Source of the DNA: Roseicyclus amphidinii
Lineage (GTDB): Bacteria > Pseudomonadota > Alphaproteobacteria > Rhodobacterales > Rhodobacteraceae
Assembly: GCF_030163755.1 (NCBI RefSeq)
Contig: NZ_JASJOE010000006.1
Coordinates: forward strand, 35,224-99,223
Reading direction: 5' to 3'
Length of the DNA stretch: 64,000 bases
Translations under genes and position numbers: made by a program
Shown: positions 47,164 to 55,413 of the stretch, piece by piece
How the letters are laid out: every line of letters starts with the position of its first letter
Numbering within the stretch: the first letter of the stretch is position 1
The notes under the pieces: model-generated
What the model was told of the DNA's origin: nothing
Databases searched by the model: none
The model's input: the letters and a program-made list of their open reading frames with translations, nothing else

Positions 47164-48480
47164 TCACTTCGCGGCCGCTTCGGCCAGCATGGCCTTGTGC
47201 AAGCCTTCGGCGAGTTTGCGGATTTCCTTGCGCAGGGGATTTTTCCGCGCGCTTTCCATCAGCGTCTGGCCATTGTCCCCGGCCTGCAGCACCGGCCGCC
47301 CACCATCGGGCAACTGCGTCGAAACCTTGATGCCAAGGCTTTCCCCCAGCTTCTTCACCCGCGCCTTGCCGCTCAGATCGGTCAGGCCCGGCGCACGGTT
47401 GAGAACGAAGTTCAGCTTCTCGACCGGCAGGGTCTCGGCCCTGAGCGCCCTGAGGAACCGCATCGCGTTCTGCGCCGAGCGCATGTCCAGTTCCATCGTG
47501 GTGAAATAGACATCCGACAGGGTCAGGACCGTTTCCGTCCACATCACCAGCGTATGCGGCATGTCGATCACGACGATATCGAAACACTGCGTGGCAAAGC
47601 CGATCAGCGCCTCCACCTCTTCCGGGCCAATCAGGTCGAGCGGCAGAAGGTCGGGCGGGGCGGGGAAGACCGACAGCTTGCCCTCGTAGCCCAGAAGCGC
47701 CTGCTTGAAGGCATCCACGTCCATCGAGCGCGCGTCCTGCAACAGCTCGATCACCATGTCGCGCCGCGGCAGGTCGAGGAAGGTGGACACCGTTCCGGCC
47801 TGCAGGTCGAGATCGAGCAGGCAGACCGAGGGGGATTTCTGCTTGTCGATGTTGGCCAGTTCCCAGGCCAGGTTCACCGCCAGCGTCGAGGCACCGGTGC
47901 CGCCCGCGATTCCCTGCACGGCGAAGACCGCGGCTTCGCCGCCGATGCGCGGCCCGATCTCGACAGGCGCGGGGGGGGCGAGCGGGGCGGTCGGGGCGGG
48001 GGCGGACGCGTCCTCCTCCGGCACGGATGGCACGGATGGCACGGCCGGAACGGCGGCGATGCGCATCGGCGGCGCGTCGCGCATGCGTTCGATGGCGTCA
48101 TGCAGCGCGCCCTCGGCCAGCGGGTAGGGCACGAAGTCGTCGGCGCCGAGCCGCAACAGCTCGCGCAGCGCCGCCGGGCCGACGTCATGGGCGACCAGGA
48201 TGCATTTCACCCCGCGCGCCTTGGACGCGACGATCAACTCTCCGATCATGCCGAGGTCCATCTCGTGCTCGGGTGTGACCGCGATGGCAAGGAACTGCAG
48301 CTCCGTGGCCTCGGGCTGATCGAGGAAGGCGCGCGCTTCGGCGAAGCCCAGATCGCCCCAGGCCTCCCCCAGCTCGGCTTCCATGTCCTCGATCAGAAGG
48401 TCGAAGCGATGCACGTCCTCCGACACCGTGCAGGCCTGGATGCGGGCCGGTTCTGATTTCAAGGCGAGACCGCTGTTCAT
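47164..48480 (-). CDS. tadZ: Tad localisation protein TadZ/CpaE, ParA/MinD-like
   Basis: A 438-residue protein. Residues 1-140 form a receiver-like domain, 143-175 a Pro-rich linker with short repeats (AVPAVPSVPSVP), and the rest a ParA/MinD fold. The P-loop region reads IAGGTGAST (191-199): both the signature lysine and the Walker lysine are Ala. TadZ proteins often have altered P-loops; this one suggests a pole-marking rather than a hydrolysing role. It starts the tadZ-tadA-tadB-tadC block. Confidence 0.88.
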   Translation of the reverse strand: MNSGLALKSEPARIQACTVSEDVHRFDLLIEDMEAELGEAWGDLGFAEARAFLDQPEATELQFLAIAVTPEHEMDLGMIGELIVASKARGVKCILVAHDVGPAALRELLRLGADDFVPYPLAEGALHDAIERMRDAPPMRIAAVPAVPSVPSVPEEDASAPAPTAPLAPPAPVEIGPRIGGEAAVFAVQGIAGGTGASTLAVNLAWELANIDKQKSPSVCLLDLDLQAGTVSTFLDLPRRDMVIELLQDARSMDVDAFKQALLGYEGKLSVFPAPPDLLPLDLIGPEEVEALIGFATQCFDIVVIDMPHTLVMWTETVLTLSDVYFTTMELDMRSAQNAMRFLRALRAETLPVEKLNFVLNRAPGLTDLSGKARVKKLGESLGIKVSTQLPDGGRPVLQAGDNGQTLMESARKNPLRKEIRKLAEGLHKAMLAEAAAK

Positions 48481-48728
48481 GTCCTCAAGTCCTGTTCCGC
48501 CCGGATTTTCCGGGTCATCATTCTGCTCCGGCGAAGGGCCTCCGCCCAGCCTGCCCCTCCCTCCGAAAGGCGCGGAGGGGTGGGGCTCTGGAAACAGACC
48601 GTCGCCGGGAAAAGCGGCAGGAATAGGACGAAACAGGGGAATGAAACGGAGAATTCCGTTGCAGTAAAGGATGTTGTCAGGAACGTCGCACGCGCGCCCG
48701 CGACAGGCCGACGGGCGCGTTCACCGCG
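48481..48728. other. Gap between the OmpA lipoprotein and tadZ genes
   Basis: This 248-base gap holds an inverted repeat CCCCTCC/GGAGGGG (about 48554-48580) and a CGCGCCCG/CGGGCGCG stem (about 48693-48720) just past the OmpA gene. It may hold a second promoter for the tadZ block on the minus strand; none was clear. Confidence 0.4.
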
Positions 48729-49361
48729 TCAGCCGCCCGAGCCCGCGTAGTTGCGGTAGATGATCTGCGCAAAGCGCCCGTCCACGACCAGCGGGTTGTC
48801 CTGCACGAAGCCGGAGACTTCCGTCACCGTGCGCCGGTTCCGCCGATCCTGCGCGTCGGTCGCCACGAGAGGCTGGGTTTCCCCGAAGGACACGAGCGCA
48901 TCGAGGCGCGACCGGTCGATGCCGAGGCTCACCAGGTAATCCACCGCCGCCCGCGCCCGGCGCAGGCCGAGCCGGTGGTTGTAGGCGCGGCTTCCGACAA
49001 GGTCGGTGTGACCGTAAACCGAGAAGCGCACTTCGGGGAAATGCCGGATGAACGCCGCCTGCAGACCCAGCACCGCCCGCGCGTCCGCATCCAGCGTGGC
49101 CGAGTTGAACGCGAAGGTGATGGTGGTTGGCACCTCGCGCGCAAAGCGTTCGGCCAGAACGACCGTGTAGTCCAGCTGGCCGGTCTGGTAGAGGATGTTG
49201 TTCATCGTCGGCGCACCGAAGCCGCCCTCGTCGATGCGGCTTCCGGCTTCGCGGTCGCAGCCCGCAACGGCCAGGGTCGCGGCAAGCGTCAGCGCAAGCG
49301 CGCGGGCCCTGCGGGCGGGGGGGGGCATGCGAAAGGGGTGTGTCGTTGCGCTGCTGTGCAT
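48729..49361 (-). CDS. OmpA-family lipoprotein of the Tad locus
   Basis: A 210-residue lipoprotein with lipobox LAVAGC and a C-terminal OmpA-like domain (FAFNSATLDADARAVLGLQAAFIRHFPEVRFSVYGHTD, and YNHRLGLRRARAAVDYL). It starts 4 bases after the cpaC stop, so the two are coupled. In the place of cpaD it may anchor the secretin to peptidoglycan (inference). The length of the segment before the lipobox depends on the ATG; 49328 would shorten it by 11 residues. Confidence 0.82.
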   Translation of the reverse strand: MHSSATTHPFRMPPPARRARALALTLAATLAVAGCDREAGSRIDEGGFGAPTMNNILYQTGQLDYTVVLAERFAREVPTTITFAFNSATLDADARAVLGLQAAFIRHFPEVRFSVYGHTDLVGSRAYNHRLGLRRARAAVDYLVSLGIDRSRLDALVSFGETQPLVATDAQDRRNRRTVTEVSGFVQDNPLVVDGRFAQIIYRNYAGSGG

Positions 49362-49365
49362 CGTC

Positions 49366-50739
49366 TCAATCCATCACGTAGCCATAGGAGCCCGAGAAAT
49401 CCTGCGCCGCGACATCGGCCGCGGGCGTGCCGGCACGGGGGGCACCCGCCGTGCGGCCCTGCCAGAACAGCTCGTTCTCGGTGGGGATCGTCACGCGGTC
49501 TGTCGGAAGCGCCAGCGCCTCGCCGCGGACGGGTGTCACCAGGTGGGCCGTGACGATGATCATCAGCTCGGACTGCTCGCGCTGGTAGCTGGTCGAACGG
49601 AACAGCGCACCGAGGATCGGCAGATCGCCCAGCCATGGAACCTTGCCGATCTGGTCGCGGAAGTCGTCCTGCAACAGCCCCGCGATGGCGAAGCTCTCGC
49701 CGTCGCGCATCTCGACCACGGTCGAGGCCTCTCGCGTCCGCAGGCCCGGCGTGCCGTCTGCCCCCGCGATACCCGAGTCGATGGCGCTGACGGTCGTCGA
49801 CAGGTCGAGGTTGATCACGTCATCCGCAACCACCGTGGGTGTGAAGGACAGCTCGATGCCGAAGGGCTGGAACTGCACCGAGACATTGCCGTTCTCGTCG
49901 CTGACCGGCACGGGAAATTCGCCACCCGCAAGGAAATCGGCGGTCTGCCCGGACAGGGCCGTCAGGTTCGGCTCGGCCAGCGTGCGCACCAGCCCCTCGG
50001 TCTCGAGGGCCTCGAGAAGGATGTTGAATTCGAAGCCCGCCCCGTTCAGGCCAAGGCCGATGACCCCGCCTGGCGCGTTCACGGGAACGGGGAAATCCAC
50101 GAACTCGCCCGAGTTCGCCCCGAACAGGTTGCCGTTGCTGCCGCCCGCTCCGGTCAGGCTGAGACCCAGTTCCTGCCGAACGGTGCGGCTCATCTCGGCG
50201 AAGCGGACCTGCAGCATGACCTGCTGGCTGCCGCCCACGAGCATCAGGTTCGACACCCGGCCCGGCGCATAGCGTTCCGCCAGTTCCATCGCGCGGTCGA
50301 CGACGCGACCCGAACTGACGGTGCCCGACAGCACGATCCCGTCATTCGCGGTGCGCACCTCGATATGCTCGCCGCGCAGGATCTCGCGCAGGCGTTCGCG
50401 CAGCTCGGCCACGTCGGGGGCGACCTGAACGTCGATATTGGCGATCAGGCTGCCATCCGCCCCCAAAAGCGTCATCGTGGTGCGCCCCGGCAAGCGGCCA
50501 AGTACGTAGATCGTGCGTTCGGACAGGGTGGCAATGTCGGCAATGGCCGGGTTGGCGATGCTGATCTCGGCGAACAGAGTGTCGCTTTCCACCACCACGG
50601 CCCGGTTCAGGGCAACCGAAAGGGTCGCGGTTGTCTGCCCTTCCACGACCCTGAGCGACTGGGCCGTCGTGTCGGTGGTTGCACCGAACACGACCGCGCA
50701 ACCGATCAGGGCTGCGCGCAAAAAGCCCGACATCTGCAT
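49366..50739 (-). CDS. cpaC: Tad secretin CpaC/RcpA
   Basis: A 457-residue outer-membrane secretin. Signal peptide (MQMSGFLRAALIGCAVVFGATTDTTAQ), the pilus N-domain (LSVALNRAVVVESDTLFAEISIANPAIADIATLSERTIYVLG), a BON-like segment (GIVLSGTVSSGRVVDRAMELAERY), and the secretin core ending ELMIIVTAHLVTPV. Start ATG 50739; longer frames have no signal peptide. Confidence 0.92.
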   Translation of the reverse strand: MQMSGFLRAALIGCAVVFGATTDTTAQSLRVVEGQTTATLSVALNRAVVVESDTLFAEISIANPAIADIATLSERTIYVLGRLPGRTTMTLLGADGSLIANIDVQVAPDVAELRERLREILRGEHIEVRTANDGIVLSGTVSSGRVVDRAMELAERYAPGRVSNLMLVGGSQQVMLQVRFAEMSRTVRQELGLSLTGAGGSNGNLFGANSGEFVDFPVPVNAPGGVIGLGLNGAGFEFNILLEALETEGLVRTLAEPNLTALSGQTADFLAGGEFPVPVSDENGNVSVQFQPFGIELSFTPTVVADDVINLDLSTTVSAIDSGIAGADGTPGLRTREASTVVEMRDGESFAIAGLLQDDFRDQIGKVPWLGDLPILGALFRSTSYQREQSELMIIVTAHLVTPVRGEALALPTDRVTIPTENELFWQGRTAGAPRAGTPAADVAAQDFSGSYGYVMD

Positions 50740-50985
50740 GGTGTTCCTGCCTCTATCTCTACTGCTCGTCGTGGTGTCTTTTGCACCAACTTTTGCGGCA
50801 CCTTGCCGGAAAAAGAGAAATGGAGCAAGAATCAATAGATTGCGTCGCGCCGTGAATGTTGTTTTTCCGGCACGCTGCGCGAAATCGGCCCCGGAGATGC
50901 AGGTGGGGTGCCGCGATCCCGAACGGGGGCGTCCCGACGGCCGTTCGCCGTCGGAACCGTAGGGTGGGCCCGTCAAGGTCAGCGG
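50740..50985. other. Gap between cpaC and cpaB
   Basis: A 246-base gap inside the minus-strand Tad run, with a purine/pyrimidine-rich middle (TTTTTCCGG, GAAAAAGAGAAATGG). It could hold a second promoter for cpaC onward. No gene or clear terminator is seen. Confidence 0.35.
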
Positions 50986-51816
50986 TCAGTCGGTGCAGGG
51001 CACCGGCGTGATCACGACCTCGGCGCCGCGACGGTTGCGCACGGTGCAGATCCGCGGGCCGACCGGGCCTTCGGCCACCTCTTCGCGTTCCCCGAAAAGG
51101 GCATCGCGCGAAAACTCGACGGTCTCCGTCTCGCTTTCGTCGTTGATGCCGACCAGCGCGAGGGTCAGGCGGCCGGTGGATTGCGCCTGCGTCAACGCGG
51201 CGATTTCCTGCGGCGGGGCCTCGATGGTGATCGTGCGGGCGATGATCGGGTTGTTGCGGTCGGTGTCGGCGATCTGGTCGATGGCGATGATCTGCACGTT
51301 CGAACGGATCAGGCGCGTGATGCTTTCGCCGTTGCGGCCCGATCCCGTCCAGTAGACATCCACCCGGTCGCCCGGCCGCAGAAAGCCCGAGACCCCGCCC
51401 ACCAGGTCGATGCTCATCGAGAAGGCCCGCATGCCCTGGCCCAGCCGCGACGCGACGCCGGCGTCTTCGCCCGGCGCGGTCACCTTGGTGGAAAGAAGCG
51501 GCTCGTGGCGTTCCATCGCGCGCAGCACCATCCGCGGCTCTTCATCGCCGGCGGGAAAGATGGCCTCGAGCGTGCTGAACGCGCCGAAGGGCACGAATTC
51601 CGCGGGCCAACGCACCGCCTGCACGTCCCGGAGCGAGATCGTCTCGCCGTAGCGCATCGGGCGGCTGACGACGAAGACCGTGGTGGTCGGCAAAATCGCC
51701 TGTTCCTGGCGGGCCAGCGCAGTCTGGTACTGCTCGAAGCGTTCCATGGCGATCTTGACGGCGAAGCCGGCAATGCCGATGCCGAGGATCAGCACCAATC
51801 CGAAAACGAGTCTCAA
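50986..51816 (-). CDS. cpaB: Flp pilus assembly protein CpaB/RcpC
   Basis: A 276-residue protein with an N-terminal helix (MRLVFGLVLILGIGIAGFAVKIAM), a SAF domain (TVFVVSRPMRYGETISLRDVQAVRWPAE, and GMRAFSMSIDLVGGVSGFLRPGDRVDVYW), and a cysteine pair near the C-terminus (ICTVRNRRG, and VPCTD). It is thought to help seat the secretin through peptidoglycan. Confidence 0.92.
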   Translation of the reverse strand: MRLVFGLVLILGIGIAGFAVKIAMERFEQYQTALARQEQAILPTTTVFVVSRPMRYGETISLRDVQAVRWPAEFVPFGAFSTLEAIFPAGDEEPRMVLRAMERHEPLLSTKVTAPGEDAGVASRLGQGMRAFSMSIDLVGGVSGFLRPGDRVDVYWTGSGRNGESITRLIRSNVQIIAIDQIADTDRNNPIIARTITIEAPPQEIAALTQAQSTGRLTLALVGINDESETETVEFSRDALFGEREEVAEGPVGPRICTVRNRRGAEVVITPVPCTD

Positions 51817-51986
51817 GGTTCATCCCTTTCTCTTGTTGCTGCCGGGCGCGGCGCGCCGCACGTCGGCAGGTGACTGCTCACCGGATAGGCTGGGGGAAGA
51901 CTTTGGCTTTTCCGTGGTCCGGTTGCGGAAAAACCTGTGCCTTCACGCCCCTGCCGTCTTGGCGCGTCCTCGTGGGCCCGGCACGG

Positions 51987-52262
51987 TCACCCCTCGGGTG
52001 TTTCGGGCGTTTCCGGCTCTGCAGGTGTTTCGGGTGTATCGGGCGTGTCGGGGGTGCGGCCGACGAAGGTGGCGAAGCCTTCGGTGTCCGGGTTCGAGGC
52101 CAGGAGCGACCCCTGCAATTCGCCCGACAGGTCGTTCATCCCGCCCGACAGGACAAGCGTGGCCGAAAGGCCGAGCGCGACACAGGCGGCGGTCATCCAG
52201 ACCCAGTCCACCGTGACGATGCCGTCTTCGGCGGCCGCGAAATTTCTGATCAATTCCAGCAT
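51987..52262 (-). CDS. Flp-type pilin-like protein with an acidic TPD/TPE tail
   Basis: A 91-residue protein that starts like the two pilins beside it: Gly at the putative cleavage site, then IVTVDW and a hydrophobic helix (VWMTAACVALGLSATLVLSGG), GMNDLSGELQGSLL. After residue 67 it has a low-complexity acidic tail of TPD/TPE units, coded by imperfect 9-base repeats. The ribosome-binding site AGGGA precedes ATG 52262. It may be a minor or tip pilin (inference). Confidence 0.78.
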   Translation of the reverse strand: MLELIRNFAAAEDGIVTVDWVWMTAACVALGLSATLVLSGGMNDLSGELQGSLLASNPDTEGFATFVGRTPDTPDTPETPAEPETPETPEG

Positions 52263-52416
52263 GTCAATGGTTCCCTATGAGGGGCCGCTGCGGTGAAATC
52301 CGGCGGCTGGGGGCGAGCCTGACCGCGGATCATGGCCGGAAAAGGGCCGTTCGCGGGAATTTGGGGGTCGCAACCGGCAGGTTTTCCGGGCGCGCCCGGG
52401 GGACATGAACGACAAC

Positions 52417-52441
52417 GGGCCGCGTGTGTGTCACGCGGCCC
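52417..52441 (-). terminator. Hairpin downstream of pilin 2
   Basis: A perfect 10-base stem (GGGCCGCGTG/CACGCGGCCC, loop TGTGT) about 45 bases past the pilin stop. No T tract follows on the minus strand, so partial termination or 3'-end stabilisation is likely. Confidence 0.5.
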
Positions 52442-52485
52442 GCCATCGGGTCTGCCCTGTGCGGCGCGCGGCGCCGCGGCGGGTA

Positions 52486-52731
52486 TTATTCGGCGTTCTC
52501 GATCGCGTCGCCTGCTGCGGCGTTGCCGGCCACGAAGGCGCCGAAGGTCGCGTTCGACGGGTCGGCTTCCAGCAGGCTGGCCTGGATCTCGCCCGAGAGA
52601 TCCTGGATGCCGCCCGAGACGACGGCCATCACGGCAAGGCCAAGGCCCACGAGGGCGGCGGTCAGGACGACCCAGTCGACGGTCACGGCACCGGATTCGG
52701 ACTGGGCGAAGTTCTTGATGAGGTTGGTCAT
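52486..52731 (-). CDS. Flp-family type IVb pilin, copy 2
   Basis: An 81-residue prepilin: leader MTNLIKNFAQSESG, cleavage before Ala15, then AVTVDWVVLTAALVGLGLAVMAVVSGG. The +5 position, usually Glu, is Asp19, and Trp follows where Tyr is common. It differs from copy 1 at one residue (Val against Thr, in GAF.AGNAA). GGAGA ribosome-binding site. Confidence 0.9.
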   Translation of the reverse strand: MTNLIKNFAQSESGAVTVDWVVLTAALVGLGLAVMAVVSGGIQDLSGEIQASLLEADPSNATFGAFVAGNAAAGDAIENAE

Positions 52732-52931
52732 TGTGTAGTCTCCAGAGTGGGAACGAGGTGATCGAGGCATCCCGTGGGTGTGTCTCGGTGGGATGAGTGT
52801 GGTTTGACCGCGGAACCGGGCGGAAATCGGGCCATCGCGGGAAGTTGTCAGGGCATTTCTACGGTATGTTCCGGGTCGCCTGCCCCGCGTGCGGGCGGCG
52901 CATCCGGGAACTTGCCCGGCAAAAGAATTGT

Positions 52932-52956
52932 GGGCCGCGTGTGTGTCACGCGGCCC
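52932..52956 (-). terminator. Hairpin downstream of pilin 1
   Basis: Same 10-base stem and TGTGT loop as the hairpin after pilin 2, 45 bases past the stop of pilin 1. It is part of the duplicated unit. Confidence 0.5.
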
Positions 52957-53000
52957 GCCATCGGGTCTGCCCTGTGCGGCGCGTAGCGCCGCGGCGGGGA

Positions 53001-53246
53001 TTATTCGGCGTTCTCGATCGCGTCGCCTGCCGCGGCGTTGCCTGCGGTGAAGGCGCCGAAGGTCGCGTTCGACGGGTCGGCTTCCAGCAGGCTGGCCTGG
53101 ATCTCGCCCGAGAGATCCTGGATACCGCCCGAGACGACGGCCATCACGGCAAGGCCAAGGCCCACGAGGGCGGCGGTCAGAACGACCCAGTCGACGGTCA
53201 CGGCACCGGATTCGGACTGGGCGAAATTCTTGATGAGGTTGGTCAT
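53001..53246 (-). CDS. Flp-family type IVb pilin, copy 1
   Basis: An 81-residue prepilin, first gene of the Tad run on the minus strand, with GGAGAG seven bases upstream of ATG 53246. Sequence as copy 2 with one substitution. It is followed by the same hairpin. Being first, it is likely the main pilin, with high expression. Confidence 0.9.
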   Translation of the reverse strand: MTNLIKNFAQSESGAVTVDWVVLTAALVGLGLAVMAVVSGGIQDLSGEIQASLLEADPSNATFGAFTAGNAAAGDAIENAE

Positions 53247-53489
53247 TGTTCAGCTCTCCAGGTTTGCTTTCTGCATTCACCGCGCCGGGGTCTCTTGGTC
53301 CTGTCCGGCTCGGTTGAGGGTGTTGTGCCCCCGGATCGCGGCGGGAATTGGACACTCCCGAGATGATTTTTCGCTCTCTGTCGGGTTCTTTCAGGGCAGA
53401 TCGCCGGGGCCGCCCGTGCTATGCTCGCGCAAAACGAGACCGGCCCCCTGACCTTGCGGGGCCCGGCAGGATCGAGCGGCGGGCAGAGC

Positions 53490-54350
53490 ATGCGACAGTT
53501 ATTCCTGCGCTTCGGCGCGGTTCTCCTTGCCGGGGTGATCCCCGGCCTCGTGGCGGCGCAGGACATCGCGCCCCCGCCAGAGCAAGGCAGCATCCGGCGT
53601 GTGGCCGCGCCCCCTCCGGGGCACAGCGGGCCGCGCATCACGATCCGGATCACCGCCGAGGAACACGCGCGCAACACCACCCGCCCAGAGGATCTCGCCA
53701 TCACGCGCCCGGTCGAGGCCGCCCCGGTCCCGGCCGATCCGGCGGCCCCGCAGGCCGAGGCTGCCGCCTGGTTCTGGGCCGGCGTGCCGCCGGGCCTGCC
53801 TGCCGATCCCGCGCGCTTCTTCAGCGCGCAGGAGCATATCGCCGCCGCCCCCGAGGCCGCCGACCTCAGCCTGCCGCGGCTTGCGACCCTGCACGCGATC
53901 ATCACGGCGCATGGCACCGATATCCTCATGGCCAGCGTCGGCACCGGCGTGTCGCCCGCCATGGTGCTGGCCGTGATTGCCGTGGAATCCGCCGGTCGGC
54001 CCGATGCCGTCAGTGCCGCGGGCGCGCAGGGGCTGATGCAGCTGATCCCCGCGACCGCCGAGCGGTTCGGCGTGGCCGATCCCTTCGCCCCGGAGCAGAA
54101 CATCGCGGGCGGTGTGGCCTATCTCGACTGGCTGCTGGCCGAGTTCGAGGGCGATCCGCTTCTGGCGCTTGCAGGCTACAACGCGGGCGAGGGGGCCGTG
54201 CGGCGCAACGGCGGCGTGCCCCCCTTCGCGGAAACCCGCGATTACGTGCCCAAGGTGCTGGCGACCTGGATGATGGCGCGCAGCCTCTGCCGCACCCCGC
54301 CCGAGCTGGTCTCGGACGGCTGCGTCTTCCTGCCCATCGCGGTGAACTGA
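53490..54350 (+). CDS. Lytic transglycosylase (SLT family)
   Basis: A 286-residue secreted enzyme with a signal peptide (MRQLFLRFGAVLLAGVIPGLVAA). The C-terminal SLT domain has the catalytic Glu in VIAVESAGRPDAVSAAGAQGLMQLIPATAERFG, then AGGVAYLDWLLAEF and LAGYNAGEGAVRRNGGVPPF. It cleaves peptidoglycan glycan strands. It is divergent from the pilin genes across about 240 bases and may clear the wall for the pilus (inference). Confidence 0.9.
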   Translation: MRQLFLRFGAVLLAGVIPGLVAAQDIAPPPEQGSIRRVAAPPPGHSGPRITIRITAEEHARNTTRPEDLAITRPVEAAPVPADPAAPQAEAAAWFWAGVPPGLPADPARFFSAQEHIAAAPEAADLSLPRLATLHAIITAHGTDILMASVGTGVSPAMVLAVIAVESAGRPDAVSAAGAQGLMQLIPATAERFGVADPFAPEQNIAGGVAYLDWLLAEFEGDPLLALAGYNAGEGAVRRNGGVPPFAETRDYVPKVLATWMMARSLCRTPPELVSDGCVFLPIAVN

Positions 54351-54377
54351 GCCGTCCGGCCGGGCGCGTCAGGCAGA

Positions 54378-54405
54378 GTCAGACCAAGTCAGACCAAGTC
54401 AGACC
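54378..54405. repeat. 10-base tandem repeat over the end of the thioesterase gene
   Basis: GTCAGACCAA occurs at 54378-54387 and 54388-54397, followed by a partial copy GTCAGACC at 54398-54405. The last copy includes the stop codon of the minus-strand thioesterase gene. Confidence 0.8.
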
Positions 54406-54788
54406 GCATCCGGCAAGGGGCGCGTCACGCCCGATTCCGCGATGGCGACAAAGGTGAAATCCCCCTCGGTCACCAGCATCCGCTCGCCGGTGCGCTGGCG
54501 GCGAACCCAGGCCTCGACATGCATGGTGATCGAGGTGCGCCCGGTTCGCGTGATCGCGGTAAAGACCGAGAACAGGTCACCCACCAGAACCGGCGCGTGG
54601 AACCTCAGCGCCTCGATCGCCACGGTGGCGCAGCGCCCCTGCGCACGGTCGATCGCGGTGATCCCCGCGGCGATGTCCATCTGGCTCACGACCCAGCCGC
54701 CAAACACATCGCCGCCTGAGTTCGTGTCGCCCGGCATCGGCACGGTCTGCAGCGTCAGCGCGCCCTCGGGTTCGCGCGCGTCAGACAA
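54399..54788 (-). CDS. Acyl-CoA thioesterase, YciA-like
   Basis: A 129-residue hotdog thioesterase. The motif DTNSGGDVFGGWVVSQMDIAAG is the YciA/ACOT signature with the catalytic Asp. I start at TTG 54788, with GAGG six bases upstream and the codon just inside the scoB stop; the result, MSDAREPEGALTLQ, fits the family. It is coupled to scoB, suggesting control of short acyl-CoA released in the same pathway. Confidence 0.85.
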   Translation of the reverse strand: MSDAREPEGALTLQTVPMPGDTNSGGDVFGGWVVSQMDIAAGITAIDRAQGRCATVAIEALRFHAPVLVGDLFSVFTAITRTGRTSITMHVEAWVRRQRTGERMLVTEGDFTFVAIAESGVTRPLPDAV

Positions 54789-55413
54789 GCGTCGCCTCGG
54801 TCGCCGCGCGGAAGTCCTCTTCGGTGACGCCATCGGCCAGCTCGAGCAGCTTCAGCCCGCCGGGGACGACCTCCATCACGCCGAGGTTGGTGATGATCAG
54901 GTCCACCACGCCCTTGCCCGTCAGCGGCAGGGTGCATTCCTTCAGCACCTTCGATTCACCGTGCTTGTTGGTGTGGTCCATGACCACGATCACCCGGCCC
55001 ACGCCCGCCACCAGGTCCATTGCGCCGCCCATGCCCTTGACCAGCTTGCCGGGGATCATCCAGTTGGCCAGATCGCCGTTCTCGGCCACCTCCATCGCGC
55101 CGAGGATCGCCATGGCGATCTTGCCGCCGCGGATCATGCCGAAGCTTTGCGCGCTGTCGAAATAGGCGGTGTGGGGCAGCTCGGTGATGGTCTGCTTGCC
55201 GGCGTTGATCAGGTCGGGGTCTTCCTCGCCCTCGACCGGGAACGGTCCCATCCCGAGCATCCCGTTCTCGGATTGCAGCGTCACGGTCATCCCCTCGGGG
55301 ATGTGGTTCGACACCAGCGTCGGGATGCCGATCCCGAGGTTCACGTACATCCCGTCCTGCAGCTCCCGTGCTGCGCGCGCGGCCATCTGGTTGCGGTCCC
55401 ACATATCGGTCAC
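54781..55413 (-). CDS. scoB: 3-oxoacid CoA-transferase subunit B
   Basis: A 210-residue beta subunit of a family I CoA-transferase. VNLGIGIPTLVSNHIPEG and the SENGMLGMGPFP region carry the catalytic glutamate. It normally partners with ScoA directly upstream; here two other genes lie in between. The start is coupled to the preceding gene (ATGA-type overlap at 55410-55413). Confidence 0.93.
   Translation of the reverse strand: MTDMWDRNQMAARAARELQDGMYVNLGIGIPTLVSNHIPEGMTVTLQSENGMLGMGPFPVEGEEDPDLINAGKQTITELPHTAYFDSAQSFGMIRGGKIAMAILGAMEVAENGDLANWMIPGKLVKGMGGAMDLVAGVGRVIVVMDHTNKHGESKVLKECTLPLTGKGVVDLIITNLGVMEVVPGGLKLLELADGVTEEDFRAATEATLV

Larger units (their letters stand above)
52417..53250. repeat. 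Tandem duplication of the pilin gene and its hairpin
   Basis: Positions 52417-52735 and 52932-53250 are near-identical direct copies offset by 515 bases, covering hairpin, pilin coding region and the start codon. Only a few, mostly synonymous, differences were seen; the flanks differ, which marks the borders of the unit. Confidence 0.75.
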
